DNA of 12,737 nucleotides, taken from the NCBI GenBank assembly GCA_964529715.1, contig CAZGXI010000062.1, forward strand, positions 1-12,737, written 5' to 3'. The notes beneath the pieces were generated by a model, which was not told the origin of the DNA, ran no database searches, and saw only the letters and a list, made by a program, of their open reading frames with translations. Below are positions 6,886-12,737 of the stretch, piece by piece. The position numbers and the translations under genes are program-made. Source of the DNA: CAZGXI01 sp964529715. GTDB lineage: Bacteria; Chloroflexota; Anaerolineae; Aggregatilineales; Ch27. The stretch's first letter is position 1. The number at the start of each line of letters is the position of its first letter.

Positions 6886-7914
6886 CTAAGCAAGACCTGA
6901 GCAGCGTTGTGTGGTCCCTCGCACCACCAGTTCCAGCGGCGGCAACCGACGTGGTGTAACGCTGTCAGGGGTCTTAAGCATATCCAGCAAAAGCTGCATT
7001 CCGAGATAGCCGCTTTGTTCAAGATGCTGTCGAATTGTTGTCAGGCCGAGATAACGGCTCAACTGCACATCGTCAAAGCCAATAACAGAAATGTCTTCCG
7101 GCACACGCAGTCCCGCCTCTCGGATAGCCAGAATACAACCCACTGCTTGTATATCGGACATGGCAAAAATAGCGGTGGGCGGCTCCGGCAGGGCTATAAG
7201 ATGTTCAGTAAGCCTGCGCGCCGCTTCTTCGCCGTGTACTCCTAGACAAACATATTCTGAACGATAGGGTACGTTATACTCCTTTAACGCAGAGCAGTAG
7301 CCTCTGTAACGTAATTCACTTGTTGGGAAGCCATAGGCATTGGAAAATTCATCACCCACGTAGGCAATGCGGCGGTGCCCAATTTCCAACAAATGCTGTG
7401 TTGCCAAAAAGCCACCGTGTATGTTGTCTGGGCTAATGCAGTTCACCTCCTCGGTGCACGCATCGCTCAGCATGACAAAGGGAATACCGGCCTGGGTCAG
7501 CAAATCTCGCTGTTCATCTGAAACATTCAATGTCGTGATCAGCAACCCATCGACGGTGGATTGTTCGACAATTTCCAATAATTGCTCGTGATACCGGTCC
7601 GGCTCGCTCACGTTGTAGAGGATAAGATTGAAGTCGTTGTCTTGACGATTAAGCGCCAGTTGCATCCCGCGCAACCGCTCCACAAAAGAAGGATGCGTGA
7701 TAAAAGGCATAATCGCGCCGATGTTGCGGTGCTGAATCCCCATGGAAAGCTGCATGGCGACTTTACTGCGTCGGAAGCCAAGCTCACGGATGGCGTTCAA
7801 AACCTTTTCCCGCGCTTCAGGACTGACTCGTGTACTGTTATTAAGAACGCGGGATACAGTTCCTACACCGACTCCAGCAGTCCTGGCAACATCGTAGATG
7901 GTTGGATTGGGCAT
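6886..7914 (-). CDS. LacI/GalR-family transcriptional repressor of the sugar operon
   Basis: A full-length 342-aa LacI-family regulator. The N-terminal DNA-binding helix-turn-helix is at 5-25 (IYDVARTAGVGVGTVSRVLN), followed by the hinge region and a periplasmic-binding-protein-like effector domain. Typical core motifs are visible: IGAIMPF near 67-73, VDGLLITT, GHRRIAYVGD, and VIGFDDVQLSRY near the end. The ATG at 7914 begins MPNPTIYDVA, the standard start for this family. An AGGG lies 8 nt upstream. Its leader contains a LacI-type palindrome just after a strong promoter, which suggests negative autoregulation. It lies 210 bp before the binding-protein gene on the same strand and no good promoter is seen between them, so the repressor and transporter may share one transcript. 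The inducer is probably the imported sugar or a product such as fructose. Confidence 0.93.
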   Translation of the reverse strand: MPNPTIYDVARTAGVGVGTVSRVLNNSTRVSPEAREKVLNAIRELGFRRSKVAMQLSMGIQHRNIGAIMPFITHPSFVERLRGMQLALNRQDNDFNLILYNVSEPDRYHEQLLEIVEQSTVDGLLITTLNVSDEQRDLLTQAGIPFVMLSDACTEEVNCISPDNIHGGFLATQHLLEIGHRRIAYVGDEFSNAYGFPTSELRYRGYCSALKEYNVPYRSEYVCLGVHGEEAARRLTEHLIALPEPPTAIFAMSDIQAVGCILAIREAGLRVPEDISVIGFDDVQLSRYLGLTTIRQHLEQSGYLGMQLLLDMLKTPDSVTPRRLPPLELVVRGTTQRCSGLA

Positions 7915-7952
7915 CGAAAAGCCCTATAGGATGTCAGTACACCGATCTTGCA

Positions 7953-7966
7953 TGGAAGCGGTTCCA
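7953..7966 (-). promoter_or_regulatory. LacI-family operator
   Basis: TGGAAGCGGTTCCA: perfect 5-bp arms TGGAA/TTCCA around a central GCGG with CG at the dyad, the usual form of a LacI/GalR operator. It lies just downstream of the -10 box (7978-7983), covering roughly +5 to +18, where bound repressor would block transcription. The adjacent LacI gene is the obvious ligand. Confidence 0.7.
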
Positions 7967-7977
7967 CCAATAACCCA

Positions 7978-8006
7978 ATGATAAACCTCTTTTATGTCAC
8001 TGTCAA
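7978..8006 (-). promoter_or_regulatory. Near-consensus promoter of the LacI gene
   Basis: On the minus strand, TTGACA (8001-8006, perfect -35) and TATCAT (7978-7983, five of six) are separated by exactly 17 bp. The operator begins 11 bp downstream. This is the best sigma70-type promoter in the window and probably drives the repressor and possibly the whole transporter-phosphorylase set. Confidence 0.75.
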
Positions 8007-8110
8007 ATATTTGGGCGCATATGTAAGTGAGCCTGCTCCGATTCGGCGGAGGAAAGGAAGTGTACTCGCGGCGTCGGCCCAGACGTCGTATCCAGATCAG
8101 CGGCAGCCAT

Positions 8111-10399
8111 TCACGCCGGCGCGCCGCCAGCGTCGGGAGGGCACTCCGCACCATCCCGCTCATCCACATATGCCGGCAGCCAGACAGACACCGTTGTTCC
8201 CTGCCCCGGTGCACTCTCCAGACGAACCGTTCCGTGATGGGCACTGACAATCGCCTTAACCAGACTCAGCCCCAGACCAGAACCGCGCACATGCTCCACA
8301 CCCGGCTGTTGCGCACGAAAAAAACGCTCGAAGACGCGCTCGTGCAGTTCACGCGGAATACCCACGCCTGTGTCCCGGACGCTGATGATGACACCTCCAT
8401 CTTGAGAACAAGCCTGCACACAGACGTTACCGCCGGGCAGCGTATATTTGATCGCGTTTTCGATCAGATTCAGGAAAACCTGGACAAGCTGTTGACGGTC
8501 GCCTAACACAAGCGGCAAAGTATCGTCAATGGTGGATTCCAGGGTCAGGTTGTGGGAAGTCGCCTGGGCAGACAGTTCGTCTACTGCATCTTCAATCAGC
8601 GGCGGCAGCGCGCATAGTTCGTGAACCGGAACACCCGCCTCGACCCGCTCCAGGTCCAAAATGTTGCTGATCGTCCGGCTCATGCGTTCTAACTGTTTAA
8701 AGATGGTTTCGATGTAACCGTCGATCTCGCCGGTGTGATCTTCGGGCAGCTCCTCTTCGAGCAGTTCAAGGTAGCTCATCGCAGCGAAGAGGGGATTCTT
8801 CAAATCGTGGCTGGTCATGCGGACCATCTGGCTCTTGAAGCGATCCAGGGCTTTCAGTTCGGTAATGTCATTCAGAACGGCAACCCAGCCGGTAATGCGT
8901 GGGTAGCCCAATGTCGCGGTATGGCACATGAAGGTTCGCTCGGCCAGTTCCAGTTCATAAACGTAAGTGCGTCTCTGGCGCAGGACACGCAGCGCCGCGC
9001 GCACGTCGGGCGGCAGCACCGGTGCCGAGGTCAGTTCCAGCAACGACCATCCTTCCAAAAAAGAGGGAATAGGGTTTTCCCTGCCACGCAAGGACGCCAG
9101 CAGGTTCCCGACAGCAGGATTGGCAAAAATAATACGCAGGGAACGATCCAGAGCCAGCACGGGGCTTTCTGTGCTGGTCAGCACCGTTTCTAACTGGCTT
9201 TTGGCCGCCGTGAGCGCGTCGGCCAGGCCGCGCTGCCGCTCGAAAAGCTCGCTGTTGGCGATGGCGACCGCCGCCTGTGGCCCCAGCAGTTCCAGCAGAT
9301 GCACATCCTCACGATTGAAAATTTTCCCCTGTCGCCCCTGAACGACCAGCAAAACCCCCTGAACCTGCCCACCGAACACCAGCGGCGCTGCCACAACCGA
9401 ACCGAACGTCGAACGCGCCAACGGCACATCGGGGTCGCCGCTCCAATTGAGAGCGTAATCGTCCAGTCGGATGGCCTGTTTCTCCAGCGCTACTTTGCCG
9501 GCGACGCCCTGCCCCAACATCAATCGGTGTCCGACGAACTGAGAAGGCATGTTATCTACCGCCGCCAGTTCCAGGCTGCCAGACTGCTGCAAGTAGATGG
9601 CCGCCCCGTCAGCGCCGAGCAACGCCCGCACCTGCCCCGCAATCGAAGACAAGACCTCCTCCAGGCGCAGGCGGCTGGTGATCGCCAAGCCAACCTCTCG
9701 CACGGCTTCTAGCTGGCTGGCGCGACCAATCAGCGGACTCATGATCTGTTGCCGGACCAACCCCAGACTGATCACCAGCACACCAACGTTGCCCAACAAG
9801 GTAGGCGCTGCCAGACTACGCAGGTAGGGGTTCAGCAGCCCGACCGCCTGGGCCGTCACAAAAAGCGCAATGCCGGTTAGAATCGTCCGCTCGCGCACGC
9901 GCCGCCGTTGCAGCCACAGCAACAGTGCCGTCGCGCCTTCAAAGAGGAAATAGAGCGCCGTACTGAAGGGACCGAAGCTATAAGTCAGGTGTTCTCCATC
10001 GACAGTATATAGTGCGCTGCTCTGCCCCAACAGCAATACGCCCTGGTAAGCCAGAACTACCAGAAACCCAGCGACCGCCACGATCAGGAAAAAGCGCCCT
10101 TGAGGACGCACCAGCGCCGCCGTAAACAGATATACACCAATACACGCCCCGGCAAACCCGACTTCCAGCAGCCGCACCCCCAAACCGATCAGGGACTCGT
10201 TACCGCCGACAAAAGCAATGGCATGACTCAGAATGGTCCCTACCGTCCAGGTAATCGCCATGAGGGTAAAGAGGAAGAAAAACAGGTTCAGCTGACTGCG
10301 CGGATTGAGCCAGAGAATCACCAGCAGGAAGGCCAGCGCCAGAGTCAGCGCCAGGCCGTTGAACGCGACCGTCAGCATGTTGAAGTTAGACGCGACCAC
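8111..10399 (-). CDS. Membrane sensor histidine kinase (7TM-GAF-PAS-HisKA-HATPase)
   Basis: A 762-aa hybrid-free sensor kinase. Residues 8-216 form about seven hydrophobic helices, like the N-terminal 7TM module common in Chloroflexota kinases. A GAF domain follows (about 240-385, ending LGPQAAVAIANSELF), then a PAS domain (about 400-515, DRSLRIIFANPAV to VLNDITELK). The HisKA H-box is SHDLKNPL with the phospho-acceptor H531. The ATPase has N-box NLIENAIKY (N648), G1 DTGVGIP (676-682), F-box ERFFR (691-695) and G2 GSGLGLSLVK (706-715). The reading frame begins at GTG 10399, with AAGGGG about 11 nt upstream; an ATG at 10378 is possible but lacks a Shine-Dalgarno. It is 50 bp downstream of the response regulator gene, so the pair is an operon. 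It shows no periplasmic sensor domain, and its ligand cannot be read from the sequence. Confidence 0.93.
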   Translation of the reverse strand: MVASNFNMLTVAFNGLALTLALAFLLVILWLNPRSQLNLFFFLFTLMAITWTVGTILSHAIAFVGGNESLIGLGVRLLEVGFAGACIGVYLFTAALVRPQGRFFLIVAVAGFLVVLAYQGVLLLGQSSALYTVDGEHLTYSFGPFSTALYFLFEGATALLLWLQRRRVRERTILTGIALFVTAQAVGLLNPYLRSLAAPTLLGNVGVLVISLGLVRQQIMSPLIGRASQLEAVREVGLAITSRLRLEEVLSSIAGQVRALLGADGAAIYLQQSGSLELAAVDNMPSQFVGHRLMLGQGVAGKVALEKQAIRLDDYALNWSGDPDVPLARSTFGSVVAAPLVFGGQVQGVLLVVQGRQGKIFNREDVHLLELLGPQAAVAIANSELFERQRGLADALTAAKSQLETVLTSTESPVLALDRSLRIIFANPAVGNLLASLRGRENPIPSFLEGWSLLELTSAPVLPPDVRAALRVLRQRRTYVYELELAERTFMCHTATLGYPRITGWVAVLNDITELKALDRFKSQMVRMTSHDLKNPLFAAMSYLELLEEELPEDHTGEIDGYIETIFKQLERMSRTISNILDLERVEAGVPVHELCALPPLIEDAVDELSAQATSHNLTLESTIDDTLPLVLGDRQQLVQVFLNLIENAIKYTLPGGNVCVQACSQDGGVIISVRDTGVGIPRELHERVFERFFRAQQPGVEHVRGSGLGLSLVKAIVSAHHGTVRLESAPGQGTTVSVWLPAYVDERDGAECPPDAGGAPA

Positions 10400-10449
10400 C
10401 GATCACGGCCCCTTGCCCTGTTGCGCCGTCTGAACATGATCAGAGCATG

Positions 10450-11142
10450 TCAGGTGGCATTCTGTTTCTCAAAGCGGTAGCCTACACGGTGCTCCGTGAG
10501 AATATAGGTCGGGTTAGCAGGGTCTGGCTCGATCTTGCGCCGAAGCTGGCTGACGTACACGCGGGGATAGTAAATGTCGTCGATGTACTCACGTCCCCAA
10601 ACCTGCTCCAACAATTCACGCTGCGGGACAACGCGGCCTGCATTTTCCATCAGCACGACCAGCAGCTTGAACTCGGTGGGGGTGAGGTGTTTCTTTTCCC
10701 CATTAACGCGCACCTGCCTACGGTGCAGATCGACGTTTAGATAGCCGTCGTCGTAACCGTAATCCACCTCGCTGGACACGATCTGCGCCCGGCGCAATAG
10801 TGCCCGCACCCGCGCGACAAACTCGTTCAGGCGCACTGGCTTGACTAGGTACTCGTCTGCCCCGGCGATTAGCCCTTCGATAATATCATCTTCCGTGATG
10901 GCCTGAGCAGACAGAACCATGATGGGTGTTTCTGCGATCTCCCGGATGCGTCGGACGACTGTCAGCCCATCCATTTCCGGCATAATGATGTCCAGCACCA
11001 CCAGGTCCGGGCGCTCGGCGTGAAACAGCCGAAGCCCTTCCAGTCCGCTGCCTGCCAGGAGCACGTTGAAGCCCTCACGCCGTAGCTTTCGTCCCAGGGC
11101 ATCCCGAATTGCATGTTCGTCATCGACTATCAACACTTTCAT
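10450..11142 (-). CDS. OmpR/PhoB-family response regulator
   Basis: A 230-aa two-domain regulator. The receiver domain (1-115) has the acidic pair D7 D8, phospho-acceptor D51 in VVLDIIMPEMDG, switch serine S78 in MVLSAQ and K101 in YLVKPV. The winged helix-turn-helix output domain (about 125-227) has LTPTEFKLL, the recognition helix YPRVYVSQLRRKI, and the wing ILTEHRVGYRF. Family length and order are normal. ATG at 11142 is the only sensible start, with a weak AGG upstream. The histidine kinase gene follows directly and is its cognate partner. The regulated genes are unknown; the sugar locus downstream is a candidate because it begins 200 bp after the kinase, but no shared binding site is evident. 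Confidence 0.95.
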   Translation of the reverse strand: MKVLIVDDEHAIRDALGRKLRREGFNVLLAGSGLEGLRLFHAERPDLVVLDIIMPEMDGLTVVRRIREIAETPIMVLSAQAITEDDIIEGLIAGADEYLVKPVRLNEFVARVRALLRRAQIVSSEVDYGYDDGYLNVDLHRRQVRVNGEKKHLTPTEFKLLVVLMENAGRVVPQRELLEQVWGREYIDDIYYPRVYVSQLRRKIEPDPANPTYILTEHRVGYRFEKQNAT

Positions 11143-11191
11143 GATGGCAACCTGACTTCAACTCAACACGGCCTCAATCAATGCTATTTGT

Positions 11192-11221
11192 ATTCTACAC
11201 CCACACGGCGCTGTGGCTCAA
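11192..11221 (-). promoter_or_regulatory. Candidate promoter of the response regulator-kinase operon
   Basis: Minus-strand TTGAGC (11216-11221) and TAGAAT (11192-11197) are 18 bp apart. A short inverted repeat, CCACA (11201-11205) and TGTGG (11212-11216), falls in the spacer and could bind a regulator. Start of transcription would be about 45 nt before the ATG at 11142. Confidence 0.45.
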
Positions 11222-11276
11222 AACGGCGCGTATCACATAGCACTGTTCCCGATGCCGTGCAATAGAACGTTTGTTC

Positions 11277-11531
11277 TTACCCCCCTGCCCCGTCGGTGCC
11301 GTCGGTATTGGTGTAAAGTTTTGACAGGATGGCGTAGAGTTCCTGCGCTGCTGATGTCAGTCGGTCTCTGTTGCGGGGCTGGGCGGGGGCGACGGCGCTT
11401 GTAGGGATTCGCCAGGGGGATCGTGGGAACGGGCGGATTGCGGGTAGTCCAGCATATATCCAGTTGCGGATGGTTCGGTCGGTGACGCCGTACTGTTTGG
11501 CTAGTTCTTTGGTGGTGTAGAATTCTTTCAT
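11277..11531 (-). CDS. Small helix-turn-helix protein, MerR/excisionase-like
   Basis: An 84-aa protein. Residues 4-48 form a helix-turn-helix of the HTH_17/MerR-excisionase type: EFYTTKELAKQYGVTDRTIRNWI, then a wing with PWRIPTSAV. Residues 55-75 form a single helix, and the Gly/Thr-rich tail (74-84) has no recognised domain. ATG at 11531 has AGGAG 7 nt upstream. Such proteins act as excisionases or as small repressors. It stands alone between the transposase block and the two-component operon, separated from both by non-coding DNA. Its leader has a long palindrome (11551-11573) and G/C-tract sequences that might regulate its translation. It is not the N-terminal half of an IS607 recombinase; the chain ends cleanly and no serine-recombinase frame follows. 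Confidence 0.75.
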   Translation of the reverse strand: MKEFYTTKELAKQYGVTDRTIRNWIYAGLPAIRPFPRSPWRIPTSAVAPAQPRNRDRLTSAAQELYAILSKLYTNTDGTDGAGG

Positions 11532-11550
11532 TGGGGGTCTCCTAGCCTTG

Positions 11551-11573
11551 AATACCCCCCCCTGGGGGGTATT
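11551..11573 (-). promoter_or_regulatory. ATACCCCCC/GGGGGGTAT palindrome upstream of the HTH gene
   Basis: A perfect 10-bp inverted repeat, AATACCCCCC (11551-11560) and GGGGGGTATT (11564-11573), with a 3-nt centre. It sits 20 bp upstream of the ATG of the HTH protein. Its form, ATACCCC facing GGGGTAT, resembles operators of the CsoR/RcnR/CstR family of copper, nickel or persulfide repressors, as I know that family. No such repressor or metal gene is visible. It could instead be an operator for the HTH protein or an RNA hairpin. Confidence 0.5.
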
Positions 11574-11789
11574 TTCGATCTTCGTTGTAGGGGGTTTCTC
11601 TCGTGACGCGGAAAAGTCGGAAATTGGTTGCTGCTCCTATTGTAGGGCGATTTTGGGGTTGGATCACTGATTTTTGTTGTCGCGGTCTCCGACGGCGCGT
11701 GTGGACGGCTGCTGTCGCGGTCTCCGACGGCGCGCGTGGACGGCTGCTGTCGCGTGGAGCCGGTTTTCAGCGGCTGTCTGTGTTCTGGC
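11574..11789. other. Non-coding stretch after the transposase unit
   Basis: Between the HTH leader palindrome and the transposase terminator there is no gene I can support. It holds the 35-bp tandem repeat (11678-11754) and a short stem, AGCCG (11758-11762) and CGGCT (11771-11775) with an 8-nt loop. It also has two of three TTGTAGGG words at 11585-11592 and 11640-11647; the third is inside the HTH gene at 11399-11406. Confidence 0.6.
11678..11754. repeat. 35-bp tandem repeat, 2.2 copies
   Basis: Unit 1 is 11678-11712 and unit 2 is 11713-11747; they differ only at 11700 (T) against 11735 (C). A partial third copy, TGTCGCG, runs to 11754. Each unit starts TGTCGCGGTCTCCGACGG. The repeat lies just beyond the transposase terminator. 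Confidence 0.9.
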
Positions 11790-11827
11790 AAAAAAAAAGC
11801 CGCCCGACCCGTGTGGGCCGGACGGCT
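11790..11827 (-). terminator. Rho-independent terminator of the 102-aa ORF-transposase operon
   Basis: On the minus strand a 13-bp stem (11815-11827 with 11798-11810, two G-U pairs), 4-nt ACAC loop, is followed by nine T (11790-11798). It begins 11 bp after the transposase stop. This is a textbook intrinsic terminator for the leftward two-gene operon. Confidence 0.9.
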
Positions 11828-11837
11828 GGTGACTGGA

Positions 11838-12209
11838 CTACTCTCCGGTCTGTTGTTCAACGTATTTGCGGATAGCGCGGGTTGCGCTGCTGCCGACGGA
11901 GCAAGCGAAATAGCGACGTGCCCATAGCGCCCCAGCCTGTTGTCGGAGTTCCGGGAAGGCCCGTCGGGTGATGAATGACGAGTAGCCCTTGAAGTGGCGG
12001 ACTACTTCGGCGATCGATAGTGATTTCGGTATGCCAGCAACTACGTGTACATGGTCTGGCATAATGGCGATTGCTGAAAGCTCTACGTCAAGCTCTGTAG
12101 ATTTCTCTATGAGGGCTTGGCGTACTACTTCTGCGACTGCGCCGTGTAGTACGCTGCGGCGGTACTTGGTGCACCAGACGATGTGCACGATTATCATTCC
12201 GGCGGTCAT
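11838..12209 (-). CDS. tnpA: IS200/IS605-family HUH transposase (TnpA-like)
   Basis: A 123-aa Y1 single-strand transposase. The HUH metal-binding motif is at residues 52-55 (DHVH; H53 and H55) after AIAIMP, and the catalytic tyrosine is Y116 in IRKYVEQQ. Other family marks are IVHIVWCTKYRR at 7-18, HFKGYSS near 72-78, and LWARRYFACSVG at 95-106. These proteins cut and rejoin one DNA strand at hairpins near element ends. ATG at 12209 is chosen because AGGAG lies 6 nt upstream and the family begins here; the frame reaches 12272 but that stretch belongs to the preceding gene in another frame. It is slightly shorter than the usual 130-150 aa. It overlaps the upstream 102-aa ORF by ATGA and ends just before a strong terminator. 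No TnpB is present. A REP-associated or domesticated role is possible. Confidence 0.9.
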   Translation of the reverse strand: MTAGMIIVHIVWCTKYRRSVLHGAVAEVVRQALIEKSTELDVELSAIAIMPDHVHVVAGIPKSLSIAEVVRHFKGYSSFITRRAFPELRQQAGALWARRYFACSVGSSATRAIRKYVEQQTGE

Positions 12210-12514
12210 TTGACGCTCCTTTCTGCTGGCCCGAACGCCAGCAATTGACCAGAAACTGACAACACTAACCATGCTACGCCTTCCGACTCCGCGCGTTTCT
12301 TCAGCGCTTCTTCAAACTCCGGGTGGAAGGGAGACGAAACGATGACCAGCAGCGACACACCCACGAGTGAAAGCCCGACGGGGCGCGTGAGTGGGCCGAC
12401 GGTGGCATATCCCAACAGCGACCAGTACTCCGCTTCTGGCACTAGGGCCGACAGCACTCGATCGACGGCAGGGGACAGGGCACCCCGGAAAGCAACTACG
12501 ACTTGCGCGCGCAT
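12206..12514 (-). CDS. 102-aa protein of unknown function coupled to the transposase gene
   Basis: I do not recognise this protein. It is supported by AGGAGG 5 nt before ATG 12514 and by an ATGA overlap (12206-12209) with the transposase gene. That indicates coupled translation in one operon, closed by the terminator at 11790-11827. The chain reads as a small alpha/beta protein: strand QVVVAFRG (4-11), helix 14-25, strand WSLLGYATVG (31-40), a very hydrophobic segment 46-60, a charged helix PEFEEALKKRAESEG (65-79), and a final strand AWLVLSVSGQLLAFG (81-95). Residues 46-60 are a little short for a membrane helix and more likely a buried strand. No cysteine or metal motif is seen. IS200-type elements usually carry tnpA alone or with tnpB, so this partner is unusual. 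Confidence 0.6.
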   Translation of the reverse strand: MRAQVVVAFRGALSPAVDRVLSALVPEAEYWSLLGYATVGPLTRPVGLSLVGVSLLVIVSSPFHPEFEEALKKRAESEGVAWLVLSVSGQLLAFGPAERSVK

Positions 12515-12622
12515 GACACCCTCCTAGAGTGATACAGGAAACGAACAACATTTCCGACGGTACCGGCACCGCCGTTAATTGGAATAAACAGGCCGGGGTC
12601 CCCGCGTAATGTCAACGTTTTG

Positions 12623-12641
12623 CCCGCGCCGTAGGCGCGGG
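12623..12641. repeat. Perfect GC-rich hairpin CCCGCGCC/GGCGCGGG
   Basis: CCCGCGCC (12623-12630), loop GTA, GGCGCGGG (12634-12641). A second stem, GTGGCCG (12650-12656) and CGGCCAC (12669-12675) with a 12-nt loop, lies next to it. Both are inside the large inverted repeat. Hairpins of this size are the kind of structure IS200-type transposases bind, but no element end can be proved here. Confidence 0.55.
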
Positions 12642-12685
12642 ACGCGCGGGTGGCCGGGCGCAACCGCACGGCCACTTGCGCGCCT

Positions 12686-12711
12686 TTGACATAGCGGGGT
12701 GGCCGTATAAT
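12686..12711 (+). promoter_or_regulatory. Plus-strand promoter candidate with short 14-bp spacer
   Basis: A perfect TTGACA (12686-12691) and a perfect TATAAT (12706-12711) are only 14 bp apart, where 16-18 is normal. It would drive a gene to the right of the window. The short spacer may make it weak or dependent on an activator that twists the DNA. Confidence 0.4.
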
Positions 12712-12737
12712 CGCCGTGCGGCGGTGCCGGTGGGGGG

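Larger units (their letters stand above)
12562..12731. repeat. Large imperfect inverted repeat upstream of the 102-aa ORF
   Basis: The ends are a perfect 13-bp inverted repeat: ACCGGCACCGCCG (12562-12574) and CGGCGGTGCCGGT (12719-12731). Further in, the arms match again: minus-strand TTGACAT then GCGGGG (from 12615 leftward) against plus-strand TTGACAT then GCGGGG (from 12686), followed in both by GGCC and an AT-rich box. The arms have small indels between them. The 70 bp between the arms contain hairpins. The element has the form of two divergent promoter-like copies facing outwards. Confidence 0.6.

Noticed and set aside
11264..11277. Terminator of the HTH gene (AGAAC/GTTCT stem)
   Set aside because: The stem is only 5 bp, overlaps the stop codon and lacks a T-run.
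11528..11860. 110-aa minus-strand frame ending in an overlap with the HTH start
   Set aside because: It runs through the terminator and the tandem repeat, begins inside tnpA, has no ribosome site, and its product is a Pro/Ser/Arg/Thr-rich low-complexity chain.
12210..12272. N-terminal extension of the transposase to ATG 12272
   Set aside because: The stretch lies inside the 102-aa ORF in another frame; ATG 12209 has AGGAG at the right distance and fits the family start.
11574..12737. CRISPR array or TnpB/IscB guide RNA
   Set aside because: Only 2.2 contiguous 35-bp units without spacers are present, and no tnpB, iscB or cas gene is visible, so neither call is supported.

Overview
All eleven genes I can support lie on the minus strand, so the window reads biologically from right to left. 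Base composition is moderately GC-rich. The gene set is a TIR-NB-ARC protein, a 7TM-GAF-PAS sensor kinase, a CUT1 sugar importer with a sucrose phosphorylase, and an IS200-type transposase with a partner ORF. This is most like a Chloroflexota (Anaerolineae-like) genome. That placement is inferred from gene content only and is tentative.

Right-hand part (about 11280-12737): a small mobile or accessory block. A 102-aa protein of unknown family (12206-12514) overlaps by ATGA with a 123-aa IS200/IS605-type HUH transposase (11838-12209), and both have strong Shine-Dalgarno sequences. A very good rho-independent terminator (11790-11827) closes this pair. Upstream lies a large imperfect inverted repeat with internal hairpins and -35/-10-like elements (12562-12731). 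Downstream come a 35-bp tandem repeat and an 84-aa helix-turn-helix protein, whose leader carries a long ATACCCCCC/GGGGGGTAT palindrome.

Middle (8111-11142): an OmpR/PhoB-type response regulator followed 50 bp later by a 762-aa membrane histidine kinase, forming a two-component operon.

Left-centre (1932-7914): a sugar-use locus. A LacI-family repressor has a near-consensus promoter (TTGACA-17-TATCAT) and a perfect-arm LacI-type operator (TGGAAGCGGTTCCA) in its own leader. It is followed by an extracellular sugar-binding protein, two ABC permeases overlapping by ATGA, and a GH13_18 sucrose phosphorylase with all catalytic residues. The simplest reading is import of sucrose or a related alpha-glucoside, then phosphorolysis inside the cell to glucose-1-phosphate and fructose. 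The transporter ATPase and a fructokinase are not in the window and must be encoded elsewhere.

Left edge (1-1600): the N-terminal 533 residues of a TIR-NB-ARC STAND protein with its own promoter. It runs off the window, so its C-terminal sensor region is not visible. It is a plausible anti-phage or regulated-death NTPase. The 330-bp gap between it and the sugar locus holds short diverged GGGGCAGG-type repeats.
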